Shown piece by piece: positions 1 through 7,243 of a DNA stretch of 32,104 nucleotides. The DNA is from Methylomonas rivi (lineage in GTDB: Bacteria; Pseudomonadota; Gammaproteobacteria; Methylococcales; Methylomonadaceae). Numbering within the stretch: the stretch's first letter is position 1; each line of letters begins with the position of its first letter. Position numbers and translations under genes: made by a program. The notes below the pieces were generated by a model. It was given only the letters and a program-made list of their open reading frames with translations. It was not told where the DNA came from and did not search any database. The stretch lies in the NCBI RefSeq assembly GCF_024505165.1, contig NZ_JANIBK010000036.1, forward strand, positions 1-32,104, in the 5' to 3' direction.

Positions 1-1
1 G

Positions 2-988
2 CGGCTGGACATCGCCGGCGCGCTGGCCGATGGCGAAGCTAGCGCCGAAACCCTGGCCGAACGCATCGGTGCCGACGCCGATGCGCTTTACCGCTTGCTG
101 CGGATGTTGGTGGCGATGGGCGTGTTCGAGGAAGTGGCCTCCATACGTTTCAAAAACAACCGGCTTTCGTCTTATCTGCGCCCGGATCATCCCCACAGCG
201 TTCGCGCCATGGTGCTGATGCACAATTCGCCGGAAATAAGCCGCTCGTGGTTCGAGCAATTGGAGCAGGGTGTGCGTGGCGACGGCGTGCCTTTCGAATT
301 GGCGCACGGGCAGGCGTTTTACTCGTATATGGACGGCAACCCGGAATTCGATGCGCTGTTCGCGCAGGCGATGGATAGCGTGGAAGCCTTGGCCGGCGAT
401 AGCTTTGTTACCGATTTCGATTGGTCGTGCTTCGAACGCATCATCGATGTCGGCGGTTCCAAAGGCGCAAAATCGCTCGCCATTCTCAAACGCCATCCGC
501 ATCTCAAGGCGCTGGTGGCCGACCGCGAACAGGTCATCCAAGGCGCTGCGCAGTTCTGGAAGGAAAAGGGCGAGGGCGCCGCGCTGCAACGCATGAGCTT
601 CGAAGCCTGCGACCTGCTGCAATCCGTACCCAAGGCGCGCAGTGACAAGGATATTTACCTGCTGAGTGCGGTGCTGCATGGCTTCGACGATAAAGCCTGT
701 ATCACCGCGTTACATCATGTCGCGGAAGCAGCGGCCGAGAGCGATGCCGCCATCGCCGTGATGGAGATGGTGATGCCGGACAAACGGGCTGACATGGGCT
801 TGGCCTCGTTCGACATGCAAATGTTCGTCAACACCCGCGGCCGGGAACGGACGCTGGCCGAATGGCGGCGGTTGTTCGATCAAAGCGCGGTGGTGTTGCA
901 GGAGGTGGTGGGCTTGCAGACGTTCGGGAAAATACTGGTGTTGCGGGCGGCTCACTGCACCAGTTCCTTACCTTGCTCTCGCGCCTGA
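2..988 (+). CDS. SAM-dependent O-methyltransferase, 5'-truncated by window edge
   Basis: The reading frame is open from base 2, so the true start lies outside the window. The visible part (about 328 residues) begins inside a helical dimerisation/winged-helix region: the first residues resemble the ASAETLAERIG...LYRLLRML stretch that precedes the catalytic domain in plant- and carotenoid-type O-methyltransferases. The catalytic Rossmann domain follows, with SAM-binding motif I seen as IIDVGGSKG. The usual third glycine of GGGxG is Ser here. A later beta strand reads AVMEMVMPD, as in this family. The substrate cannot be told from the sequence; a small hydroxylated aromatic or isoprenoid is usual for the family. 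The last ten or so residues (HCTSSLPCSRA) look unlike a normal end of the fold. No neighbouring pathway gene is visible. Confidence 0.85.
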   Translation, partial: RLDIAGALADGEASAETLAERIGADADALYRLLRMLVAMGVFEEVASIRFKNNRLSSYLRPDHPHSVRAMVLMHNSPEISRSWFEQLEQGVRGDGVPFELAHGQAFYSYMDGNPEFDALFAQAMDSVEALAGDSFVTDFDWSCFERIIDVGGSKGAKSLAILKRHPHLKALVADREQVIQGAAQFWKEKGEGAALQRMSFEACDLLQSVPKARSDKDIYLLSAVLHGFDDKACITALHHVAEAAAESDAAIAVMEMVMPDKRADMGLASFDMQMFVNTRGRERTLAEWRRLFDQSAVVLQEVVGLQTFGKILVLRAAHCTSSLPCSRA

Positions 989-1103
989 AGGCTGCGTGCT
1001 TTTGGACGAAGTTATCCATGTTTGGTGCTGTGGAGAGAGTATTCAATGTTTACCGAATTACGTTGGGATGCCGAGTTTTTGATCCATTTGATGTAAAGCC
1101 AAT

Positions 1104-1268
1104 TTATACCCGCTTTTGCGTATTGGCCAACAGCACGTTGACGGCGTAGGCGACGACAAAAACGCCTACCGGGACGGCTTGCGGCGGAACCGGAAACGGC
1201 AGGGTCAAACTGACCGGCAACAGATACAGCGCGCCCAGAATCAGGTAGAGGCTGTAGCGGTGTGCCAT
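1104..1268 (-). CDS. Small hydrophobic membrane ORF, possibly the 3' remnant of a longer gene
   Basis: Read on the minus strand from ATG at 1268, this gives 54 residues with two hydrophobic stretches (about residues 6-24 and 33-48), separated by a proline-rich turn (PFPVPPQAVP), and a basic end (NTQKRV). The frame stays open upstream of the ATG to a stop at the edge of the REP element at 1322, adding residues such as VRRKISQINFDYPSP that look like coding sequence. No ribosome binding site precedes the ATG. It may be the tail of a membrane protein whose 5' part was lost when the REP pair arrived, or a real small membrane protein. Family not recognised. Confidence 0.4.
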   Translation of the reverse strand: MAHRYSLYLILGALYLLPVSLTLPFPVPPQAVPVGVFVVAYAVNVLLANTQKRV

Positions 1269-1321
1269 GGGACTTGGGTAATCGAAATTGATCTGGCTGA
1301 TCTTGCGCCGTACCAGCCCGC

Positions 1322-1414
1322 GTAGCCGCGATTAGTGAAGCGTAATCGTGGGAATGTTAATTTCCCTCATAAGAGATATTTTGACCTCGTTTACGCTTCA
1401 CTAATCGAGGCTAC
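1322..1414. repeat. Inverted pair of REP elements (BIME-like)
   Basis: The 24-base arms at 1322-1345 and 1391-1414 are reverse complements with a single mismatch, 45 bases apart. Each arm begins with GTAG on its own strand and holds a small hairpin: CGATTA, the loop GTGAAGCG, then TAATCG (left arm); the right arm has the matching core. A GTAG head plus an imperfect hairpin is the known architecture of REP sequences mobilised by RAYT enzymes, and a RAYT gene starts at 31928. The pair lies between two degraded genes. Confidence 0.75.
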
Positions 1415-1452
1415 ATCATTTGGTGTTTAAACCAATAAGCATTTGCATTAAC

Positions 1453-1785
1453 TCAAGCGAAAATCTGAAATGCAGTAGCCACAGCAATTGACCGGACTTG
1501 ATTTTTCTCGCGTCGCATTTCCACTAAGCCATAATTCGACATGGTTTTCAGGGTACGAGACAGATTGCTCGGTTTTCTACCGGTAATAATGGCCAGAGAT
1601 GAAATTGATTCCGGATGGGTTTCCTGAATAATTTTCAGTAGCGCCCGGTTGTCGTCGCTCAACACTTCCGCAGGCGAGCGCATTGACGTGAACCATATTT
1701 TGGGCTCTGTCGGTTCCGGCTTGTATTCACCTTTGGCAATAGCCAGCACTCGTTCCCGCATTTTTTCCTGTGCGAAGAAGTCCAT
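1453..1785 (-). CDS. TumA-like helix-turn-helix antitoxin (HVO_A0114-type), N-terminus fused to toxin remnant
   Basis: The protein (110 aa) has the features of the DNA-binding antitoxin partner of TumE toxins: a short leader RVLAIAKGEYKP, then EPKIWFTSM, then a winged helix-turn-helix with LAIITGRKPSNLSRTLKTM as the recognition region and YGLVEMRRE as the wing. The first nine or so residues (MDFFAQEK) do not belong to the antitoxin. They read in frame from the toxin remnant just upstream and match the usual QLL-x-DFF end of TumE. The normal toxin stop and antitoxin start are therefore missing, as after a short in-frame deletion. Translation could begin at 1785 or at the Met encoded at 1761. 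The C-terminus (AVATAFQIFA) is short for the family. Family assignment is from memory of the motifs, not a search. Confidence 0.65.
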   Translation of the reverse strand: MDFFAQEKMRERVLAIAKGEYKPEPTEPKIWFTSMRSPAEVLSDDNRALLKIIQETHPESISSLAIITGRKPSNLSRTLKTMSNYGLVEMRREKNQVRSIAVATAFQIFA

Positions 1786-1998
1786 TAAAAGTTGATAGGT
1801 ATTTTGAAATTCATAAGGCTCGCCTTGGTCGCAGATATGCCGGTGCTTGTGGTCATAGGCTAAACGCTATCCGGCAAATCTGAATTTCTTCGGCAGCTTG
1901 ACGGCATGGGCATTGTCATAACCCAGGATCCGTTTGCCATACGGTTCATGTAAAGTCAGGGAGTAATGTATACCATGCGGAATCTCATTATGCCTTAA
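1786..1998 (-). pseudogene. TumE-family (DUF6516) toxin remnant with internal stop
   Basis: On the minus strand, in the same frame as the antitoxin at 1453-1785, the translation reads IPHGIHYSLTLHEPYGKRIL, then GYDNAHAVKLPKKFRFAG, a TAG stop at 1867-1869, then RLAYDHKHRH and GEPYEFQNTYQLL. These blocks follow the order of the C-terminal half of TumE-type toxins (YSL...DNAHAVK...DHxHRH...YEF...QLL). The N-terminal part is absent: a stop lies at 1999-2001 with no toxin-like sequence before it. One premature stop, loss of the front and an in-frame join to the antitoxin show a dead toxin. Confidence 0.65.
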
Positions 1999-2009
1999 CT
2001 ATTGAAATT

Positions 2010-2047
2010 GGATAGCGCCCCCGACCGGCGGGTTTTGGCCGCTATCC
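2010..2047. repeat. GC-rich stem-loop before the TonB receptor
   Basis: GGATAGCG at 2010-2017 pairs perfectly with CGCTATCC at 2040-2047, with a GC-rich interior that can form further pairs. There is no T-run on the plus strand. It lies 170 bases before the receptor start and could be a degraded repeat or a terminator. The rest of 2048-2216 holds an AT-rich stretch suited to a promoter, but no operator that I can name. Confidence 0.4.
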
Positions 2048-2216
2048 GTCTATCAAGACCCGTCGGCAGTCGCATCCGGCAGACCATGAACAAATGATGG
2101 GATCAAACATCACCCAAAAATTTAAAAAATAATTGTCCAGTTAATCCTGTTTGTTTCGTTATTTAAGTAACGGCGGGCATGCAGCCTGTCATTTGCTTAA
2201 AACAAAGGAGATGAAC

Positions 2217-4559
2217 ATGAAACAAGCTGTATCGGGCGGGTCGCGTCGCAATCAAACTGTATTCGCCTTAATCCTGCTGGCGGCAATGGAAATTTCCGCG
2301 GCCGACGAGGCGGTTATCGAGCTGGATATTCCGGCGCAACCCCTGGCCGCAACCCTGGACAGTCTGGCAAAAATCAGCCATATCAAACTCATCTATGCCG
2401 ATGACACGGTGCAAGGCTTACAGGCCGGCGCCTTGAAAGGCAGGTTGAGCGTGCAACAGGCGCTGAAACAGGTATTGACCGAAAATGGCTTGCAATTCGA
2501 AGCCGTGGGCGAAGGCATGCTGGCGGTGAAAGCCGCGCCCAAGAAGTCGTCTTCCTCGCAAGATAATTCTATCTTCGAGCTGGGGGTGGTCATCGTTAGC
2601 GATCAGGCAGAGTTCAGTAAAAAACTGACCAGCCGCGATATCGCCACCTCGGTGGATGTGATGTACGCAGACAAAATCGCCGATCAAAATGTGTTGACGG
2701 CATACGACTTGTTTCACCGCATGCCGGGCGTGCAAATCACCCAGTTCGGCCAGGGTACCACCACCGGCAAGCTGTCGTTTCGCGGCTTCAACGGCGAAGG
2801 CCGGGTCAATGCGGTCAAATTGTTGATCGATGGGGTGCCCAGTAATACCAACGACGGCAATATGCCTTATATCGACGCCTTGTTTCCGTTGGATATAGAG
2901 TCCATGGAAGTGGTGCGCGGCACCAACGATCCGCGTTACGGCCTGCACAACATCGCCGGCAACGTCAATATCAAAACCTCCACCGGCGGCAATTATGTCA
3001 AGGGCCGCATGAGTTACGGCAGTTTCGATACCCACGATGTTCAGACCGGTTTGGGTTACGAGAAGGACGGCTTTTCGCAAAATTATCAAATATCCTACCG
3101 TGCCGGCGGCGGCTACCGGGACCATGCCAATTCCGATAAAAACAGCTTTTCCGGTAAATGGTTTTACACGCCAGAGGACAACAAATACAAAGTGGGGCTG
3201 AGCGCCCGCTGGAGCGAGTCCGGCGCGCAAGAGCCCGGCTATCTGACCTACCAGGAGCAACTGGCCGATCCGGTGCAATCCATGGCCAGAAACGCCACCG
3301 ACGGCGGCAAGCGCACCGTGGGGCAGGTCAGCGCGCATCTGGACATCAATTTGACCGACGAGTTATTTTGGTCGAACAAGGCCTACGGTAATTTGTTCGA
3401 CGATCAGCGGCTGGTCAGATTCGACGCCTGCTGCGCGCAGGTCAGCCGCAATCGCGATGAGGTGCAATACGGCGCCATCACGTCGCTGACCTACCATCCC
3501 ACCATTAATTGGCTGGACGATTTTTCCATTGAATCCGGCTTCGATTTCGAACAACAGGAAAACAAATATTTGCAGTTCAGGACAGACAACGGCATAGCGC
3601 GCGCACCCGCCAGCTTTGCCAACATCCGCAACGACGAGAAATGGAACTTCCTGATTTACGGTGGCTACGTGCAAGCGGTGATCAAACCCACCAAGTGGCT
3701 GAAAATCACGCCGGGTTACCGGGCCGACCAAGTGGACGGTAACTTCAGCAACTTTAGGCCCACCGTCTCGGGCGATTTTCCGGTCAACGATTACGGCACC
3801 ATCTCGCAGCCGAAAATCGGCGCGGTCGTCACGCCCGTCGAGGGCTATAGCCTGTACGGCAACTGGGGACGCACCTTTCAGATCGGCGTCGGCAGCGCCA
3901 CCTTCAGAAACCTCAATGCCGCCAACGTCAAGCCGTCGATCAACGAAGGTTGGGAAGTGGGTTTCAAACTGAATCCGGTGGATTGGGCCGAGGCGCGGGT
4001 AGCCTATTGGGTGCAGGACGCCACCAATGAGTTGAGCCGGAATCTGGCCAGTGCCGAGTCGACCTCCGTCGGCGCCACCAAGCGGCAGGGTGTGGATATC
4101 GAGGCCAAAATCAGTCCTGTCGAACGGGTCGGTATTTGGGCCGCTTATTCCCTGCAGGAGGCCGTGGTGAAAAAAGCCCCGCCGTTCGTGCAATTTTCCA
4201 GCGAATATGCGGTAGGCAACCAGATCGTCAATACCCCCAATTACCTGTTTACCGCCGGTATCGATTATCAAGTTACCCCGCAGCTGCGTTCATCGCTGTG
4301 GGCCAGCGGGCAGGGCAATTTTTATGTCGACCAGGCCAATCGGCGCGGCAAACACGGCGAATACGCGCTGCTGAATCTGGATTTGGGCTATCAAGTCACC
4401 AAGGAAGTGGAGTTGCAGTTCCAGGCCAAAAACCTGACGGACGCGCAACGGGATTACTTGTGGTTCGATGAAACCTTCGGCAGTATTGCGCAAATAGAAT
4501 ATTCCCCCGCCGACGGCCGCGCGTTTTACGGTGCCGTCAACGTCAAGTTCGACTATTAA
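2217..4559 (+). CDS. TonB-dependent siderophore receptor with STN signalling domain (FecA/FpvA type)
   Basis: Outer-membrane receptor (780 aa) for energised import of a ferric chelate or similar ligand. The start at 2217 is chosen because AAGGAG (2205-2210) lies six bases before it; an ATG at 2211 touches the ribosome site and is less likely. Order: signal peptide (ALILLAAMEISAADE), STN secretin/TonB short N-terminal domain (about residues 30-105, LDIPAQPLAATLDSLAKIS), plug domain (about 140-265, with LLIDGVPS and IESMEVVRGTNDPRYG), then a 22-strand-type barrel ending in the aromatic residues VKFDY. STN domains usually talk to a FecR-type anti-sigma factor, but no FecI/FecR pair is next to it. 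The PepSY gene starts three bases after its stop, so the two are probably one transcript. The exact ligand is unknown. Confidence 0.9.
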   Translation: MKQAVSGGSRRNQTVFALILLAAMEISAADEAVIELDIPAQPLAATLDSLAKISHIKLIYADDTVQGLQAGALKGRLSVQQALKQVLTENGLQFEAVGEGMLAVKAAPKKSSSSQDNSIFELGVVIVSDQAEFSKKLTSRDIATSVDVMYADKIADQNVLTAYDLFHRMPGVQITQFGQGTTTGKLSFRGFNGEGRVNAVKLLIDGVPSNTNDGNMPYIDALFPLDIESMEVVRGTNDPRYGLHNIAGNVNIKTSTGGNYVKGRMSYGSFDTHDVQTGLGYEKDGFSQNYQISYRAGGGYRDHANSDKNSFSGKWFYTPEDNKYKVGLSARWSESGAQEPGYLTYQEQLADPVQSMARNATDGGKRTVGQVSAHLDINLTDELFWSNKAYGNLFDDQRLVRFDACCAQVSRNRDEVQYGAITSLTYHPTINWLDDFSIESGFDFEQQENKYLQFRTDNGIARAPASFANIRNDEKWNFLIYGGYVQAVIKPTKWLKITPGYRADQVDGNFSNFRPTVSGDFPVNDYGTISQPKIGAVVTPVEGYSLYGNWGRTFQIGVGSATFRNLNAANVKPSINEGWEVGFKLNPVDWAEARVAYWVQDATNELSRNLASAESTSVGATKRQGVDIEAKISPVERVGIWAAYSLQEAVVKKAPPFVQFSSEYAVGNQIVNTPNYLFTAGIDYQVTPQLRSSLWASGQGNFYVDQANRRGKHGEYALLNLDLGYQVTKEVELQFQAKNLTDAQRDYLWFDETFGSIAQIEYSPADGRAFYGAVNVKFDY

Positions 4560-4562
4560 GCG

Positions 4563-5729
4563 ATGAGCGGCGATGCCAAACGCGCTGCGCGCCGCCGGTG
4601 GCTGGCAGTGCATCTGTATTTGGGTTTATCGTTGGGGGTGCTGCTTGCCGCGGTTGGTATCACCGGCGGTTTGCTGGTGTTTTATCTCGAACTGGACGAG
4701 ATACTCAATCCCGAATTGGTGATTGTGGAGCCGTCGGCGCCACGCTTACCGTATCAGGCTATTTTCAACGCCGTCCGCCAGGCCGAACCCACCCGACCGA
4801 ACGGCTGGCGTCTGGAAATTTCGCAAGACCCGCGCCGCATGGTTACCGCGCGCTATTACAAACCGCGGGAAACAGAACACATGGGGTTTGCGCCCTTGAT
4901 GCTGTCGATTCATCCGCAGACCGGCGAAGTGCTGAAACAGCGTTTTTGGGGCCAATTCGCCATGACCTGGATTTACGATTTGCATTACACGCTGTTATTG
5001 GGGGCGCCGGGTAAGATCGTTATGGCGATAGTCGGCGGCTTGTCGCTGGCGTCCTTGTGCAGCGGACTGTATTTGTGGTGGCCGTCGCCGGGCAAATGGC
5101 GCTCGGCGCTGAGTTTTAAGCCCAAGGCCGGCAAGGAACGCCTGACGTACGATCTGCATAAAGTCGCCGGCGCATACGGCTTTATCGCGATGCTGGTGCT
5201 GGCTTTAACCGGTGTTGCCTTGGAGATACCCGAATACGTCAATCCGCTGATCGGCTTTTTTTCGCCCTTGCAAACGCCGCCCAGGCCGCAATCTCTTTTG
5301 CCGGCGGCGATGCGGCCGGTCATCGCGTTGGATAAGGCGGTCGCTATCGCGCAAACGCAATTTCCGGGAGCCGAGTTACGCTGGATAGAAACCCCGGAGG
5401 ATGCCGCCGGTAGCTATCGCATCAATCTGAGGCAAGCCGGCGAACCCGGCCGGCGCTTTCCCAAAACCAATGTCTGGATAGATCAGTATTCGGGAAAAGT
5501 TCTGCGGGTGAACGATCCCATGGTCTTTTCAGCCGGCGATACCTTGATTCAGTGGCTGCATCCCTTGCATAGCGGCGAAGCCTTCGATATGCCGGGCCGA
5601 TTATTGGTGCTGGCGACCGGTTTGAGCTGTCCGCTGTTGTTTGTCACCGGCGTGATGCGCTGGCGGCAAAAACGCGGCGTTTACCGCCGGCGAGCGGCGG
5701 GCAGGCCGGGCAACGATTCGCGTGCCTGA
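4563..5729 (+). CDS. PepSY-associated TM helix protein (putative siderophore-iron reductase)
   Basis: Inner-membrane protein (388 aa) of the PepSY-TM family, often encoded beside TonB receptors and proposed to reduce or release iron from imported siderophores. A first membrane helix at about residues 14-42 follows a basic start (KRAARRRW). PepSY-type periplasmic sequence follows, then helices near 150-172, 198-222 and 344-365. Typical family signatures are visible: YDLHYTLLLG, GLYLWWPSPGKW, DLHKVAGAYGF and WLHPLHSGEAF, which supply conserved His and Trp. Its start lies three bases after the receptor stop, so the two are translationally linked. The function in iron reduction is inferred from family and context. 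Confidence 0.85.
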   Translation: MSGDAKRAARRRWLAVHLYLGLSLGVLLAAVGITGGLLVFYLELDEILNPELVIVEPSAPRLPYQAIFNAVRQAEPTRPNGWRLEISQDPRRMVTARYYKPRETEHMGFAPLMLSIHPQTGEVLKQRFWGQFAMTWIYDLHYTLLLGAPGKIVMAIVGGLSLASLCSGLYLWWPSPGKWRSALSFKPKAGKERLTYDLHKVAGAYGFIAMLVLALTGVALEIPEYVNPLIGFFSPLQTPPRPQSLLPAAMRPVIALDKAVAIAQTQFPGAELRWIETPEDAAGSYRINLRQAGEPGRRFPKTNVWIDQYSGKVLRVNDPMVFSAGDTLIQWLHPLHSGEAFDMPGRLLVLATGLSCPLLFVTGVMRWRQKRGVYRRRAAGRPGNDSRA

Positions 5730-5760
5730 GTTGCAATCAACCCGATTGGATCTTCTATCG

Positions 5761-5813
5761 GCGGGCCGGCATCGGCCCGCCGCTGCTTTCGCCATGCCGA
5801 ACGGCGATTTTTG
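5761..5813 (+). terminator. Probable terminator of the receptor-PepSY operon
   Basis: A perfect 8-bp hairpin (GCGGGCCG, loop GCAT, CGGCCCGC) spans 5761-5780. A small second hairpin (GCCG AA CGGC) at 5796-5805 is followed within two bases by ATTTTTG. Together they could end transcription after the PepSY gene. Confidence 0.55.
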
Positions 5814-6068
5814 TTCTTACAAATTATAAAATAATCATATTTACCGCTGCGGCAGGCGGCTGTTAACGATGCCTGCTTTATTTTGAGCTGTCCGCAATGG
5901 ATTTAAATCCATTTAAATTCAAGTTCTTATAAAGCATTGGCAATGAGTTTGCACTTAAAAGTGCCGGGTATCAAGTATTTGAGTGTATGAAATTAAAAAA
6001 AACTATCATACAATTGCTGCCGAAGTACCGCTCCTCGATGTGCCAAGCCCGAAGGGCTGGGCGGGGGA
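5814..6068. other. Intergenic region between convergent PepSY and nikR genes
   Basis: AT-rich, with no convincing ORF. It holds a 16-bp palindrome around 5898-5913 (ATGGATTTAAATCCAT), the NikR-like dyad at 5984-6012 and, near 6046-6058, a small AGCCC/GGGCT hairpin that could weakly end minus-strand transcription from nikR. The AT-rich spacing would suit a promoter and short RNA, but I cannot show one. Confidence 0.4.
5984..6012. promoter_or_regulatory. NikR-like dyad operator (TGTATGA-N15-TCATACA)
   Basis: The half sites TGTATGA (5984-5990) and TCATACA (6006-6012) are perfect reverse complements around a 15-base A-rich spacer. The known E. coli NikR operator is GTATGA-N16-TCATAC, so the half sites match exactly and the spacer is one base shorter. 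A NikR-family gene ends 57 bases away. The position is odd, because it lies between two convergent genes rather than in the divergent promoter region. Confidence 0.5.
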
Positions 6069-6518
6069 TCAACTGTGCGGGTGAAAATGGGCGTGGTGGG
6101 CATAGTGAAGCTCGGCGATTTTTACCGGAATAAGGTTAAGCGCGCTATGCCGGATACCGGTTTCGGCGGCGAGCTTTTCGGTAAGGGTGCGGATTTGCTG
6201 GGTCAAGCCGCGTAGAAACAAGGTTTCCAGGCAGTCGTTATGATCGAGATGAACACGCATCGATGAAACCACCAGATCGTGGGCTTCGTGTTGCAGATGG
6301 GTTACCCGTTCGGCCAGATTACGCTCGTGATGGTTATAGACAAACGAGAAGGTGGCGACGCTGTATAGGGTCTGATCTTGATCCAGACGCCTGGTTTCGA
6401 TTTCTTTGCGGAGTAAATCCCGAACCGCTTCGGAGCGATTGTTGTAACCGCGCGCTTCGATCCAGCGATCGAAATCCGCGGCCAATTCGTCGCTGAGAGA
6501 GATAGTAAAACGTTCCAA
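6069..6518 (-). CDS. nikR: NikR-family nickel-responsive transcriptional regulator (His-rich tail, one altered ligand)
   Basis: Ribbon-helix-helix DNA-binding domain (residues 1-45: ERFTISLSDEL, RGYNNRSEAVRDLLR), then the ACT-like nickel-binding domain. The start is taken as TTG at 6518: it gives the family's usual N-terminus, and AGGAG (6526-6530, minus strand) lies seven bases upstream. The ATG at 6569 would add 17 unlike residues. Aligned by eye to E. coli NikR, His76 corresponds to H77, His89 to H90 and Cys95 to C96, but His87 is replaced by Arg88 (SSMRVHLDHNDC). The C-terminus runs past the usual end in a His-rich tail (HYAHHAHFHPHS), giving 149 residues against about 133. It probably represses nickel uptake genes. 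It diverges from the envelope operon starting at 6650, which ends in a nickel permease. Confidence 0.85.
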   Translation of the reverse strand: MERFTISLSDELAADFDRWIEARGYNNRSEAVRDLLRKEIETRRLDQDQTLYSVATFSFVYNHHERNLAERVTHLQHEAHDLVVSSMRVHLDHNDCLETLFLRGLTQQIRTLTEKLAAETGIRHSALNLIPVKIAELHYAHHAHFHPHS

Positions 6519-6649
6519 GGGTGGGCTCCTGTTTTTTATTGTTATCGGTGGGGCGGAATTATAACGCAACGCTTGATTAAGCTCGCCGGTCGGGCTGAAA
6601 GCGCGGCGGGTCCGATTACCGATTTAAAATTTTGTTATTAGGGGCGTAC
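6519..6649. promoter_or_regulatory. Divergent promoter region between nikR and the envelope operon
   Basis: 131 bases separate the two starts. An AT-rich segment (GATTTAAAATTTTGTTATTA, 6621-6640) precedes the plus-strand gene, and AATTATAAC lies near 6556, which suits promoters for both directions. No GTATGA/TCATAC dyad is visible here, so direct NikR control at this site is not supported. Confidence 0.4.
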
Positions 6650-7228
6650 ATGCAGGCTGGAGACTATTTACACGATCATTTCGGCAAAACAGTCATTCGC
6701 ATCCAGGTGGCGATAGCTTTTATATTGTTGTTGCTGTTGCCCGCCGCCAATTTTTTCTATCCTACCGATTACAGCCTGAAAGCCGGTATTCATGGCGTCA
6801 GTGCGATTTTGGCCATAGTTGTCGGCACCTATCTGACTCACCGGGCCATTCCCTTGATCAAAGGCATGCAGGTCAGGTTGGAATCGTTACGCCATTGGGT
6901 ATTGGCCGCTACCCTGTTAAATTTGGCCGGCGCCGTCAGCGGCAACTGGATTTACATGCGCTATCGCGGCCAGGACGGGCCGCGCGACTGGATATTGGCT
7001 CGCGTCCCCAATTTTCATAACGTACTGATGGAGTTCAAGGAATTCGTTTCCTTGTTCCCGTTCCCTTTAATGTTGGCAGCCGCTTTCATGCTCTATTACT
7101 ACGGCATGCCGATGCAGTACCGGCGCGATATCGGCCGCTTTGTCGGCGTTACCATTCTGATTTCGTGGAGCTTTTTATTGCTGGGTTTCGCGGCTGGGCT
7201 GGTATTGGCCAAATTACGCTTTGTTTGA
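6650..7228 (+). CDS. Multi-spanning membrane protein of unknown function, first gene of the nickel-linked operon
   Basis: 192 residues from ATG 6650, with GGGGCG just upstream as a weak ribosome site; a TTG at 6632 would add six residues. About five membrane helices are visible (near 15-36, 46-64, 83-103, 134-152 and 164-188). Several His residues sit in or at the ends of helices (H48, H64, H82) and could hold a metal or b-type haem, but this is only a possibility. Charged loops include YRGQDGPRDW and PMQYRRD. I do not recognise the family. It is the first gene after the divergent region with nikR; the next gene starts 15 bases after its stop, which suggests one transcript. Confidence 0.75.
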   Translation: MQAGDYLHDHFGKTVIRIQVAIAFILLLLLPAANFFYPTDYSLKAGIHGVSAILAIVVGTYLTHRAIPLIKGMQVRLESLRHWVLAATLLNLAGAVSGNWIYMRYRGQDGPRDWILARVPNFHNVLMEFKEFVSLFPFPLMLAAAFMLYYYGMPMQYRRDIGRFVGVTILISWSFLLLGFAAGLVLAKLRFV

Positions 7229-7243
7229 CAGGAGAGAAAGGTA

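Noticed and set aside
2418-4271. Long minus-strand ORFs (over 300 codons) opposite the first TonB receptor
   Set aside because: They mirror the codon structure of the real gene on the other strand, lack ribosome sites, and their translations are rich in His/Gly/Val without any domain.
6519-6569. ATG start for nikR at 6569
   Set aside because: It would add 17 residues unlike any NikR and overlook the AGGAG placed seven bases before the TTG at 6518.
6519-6649. A NikR operator in the divergent nikR/envelope promoter
   Set aside because: No GTATGA or TCATAC half site is present on either strand in this stretch.
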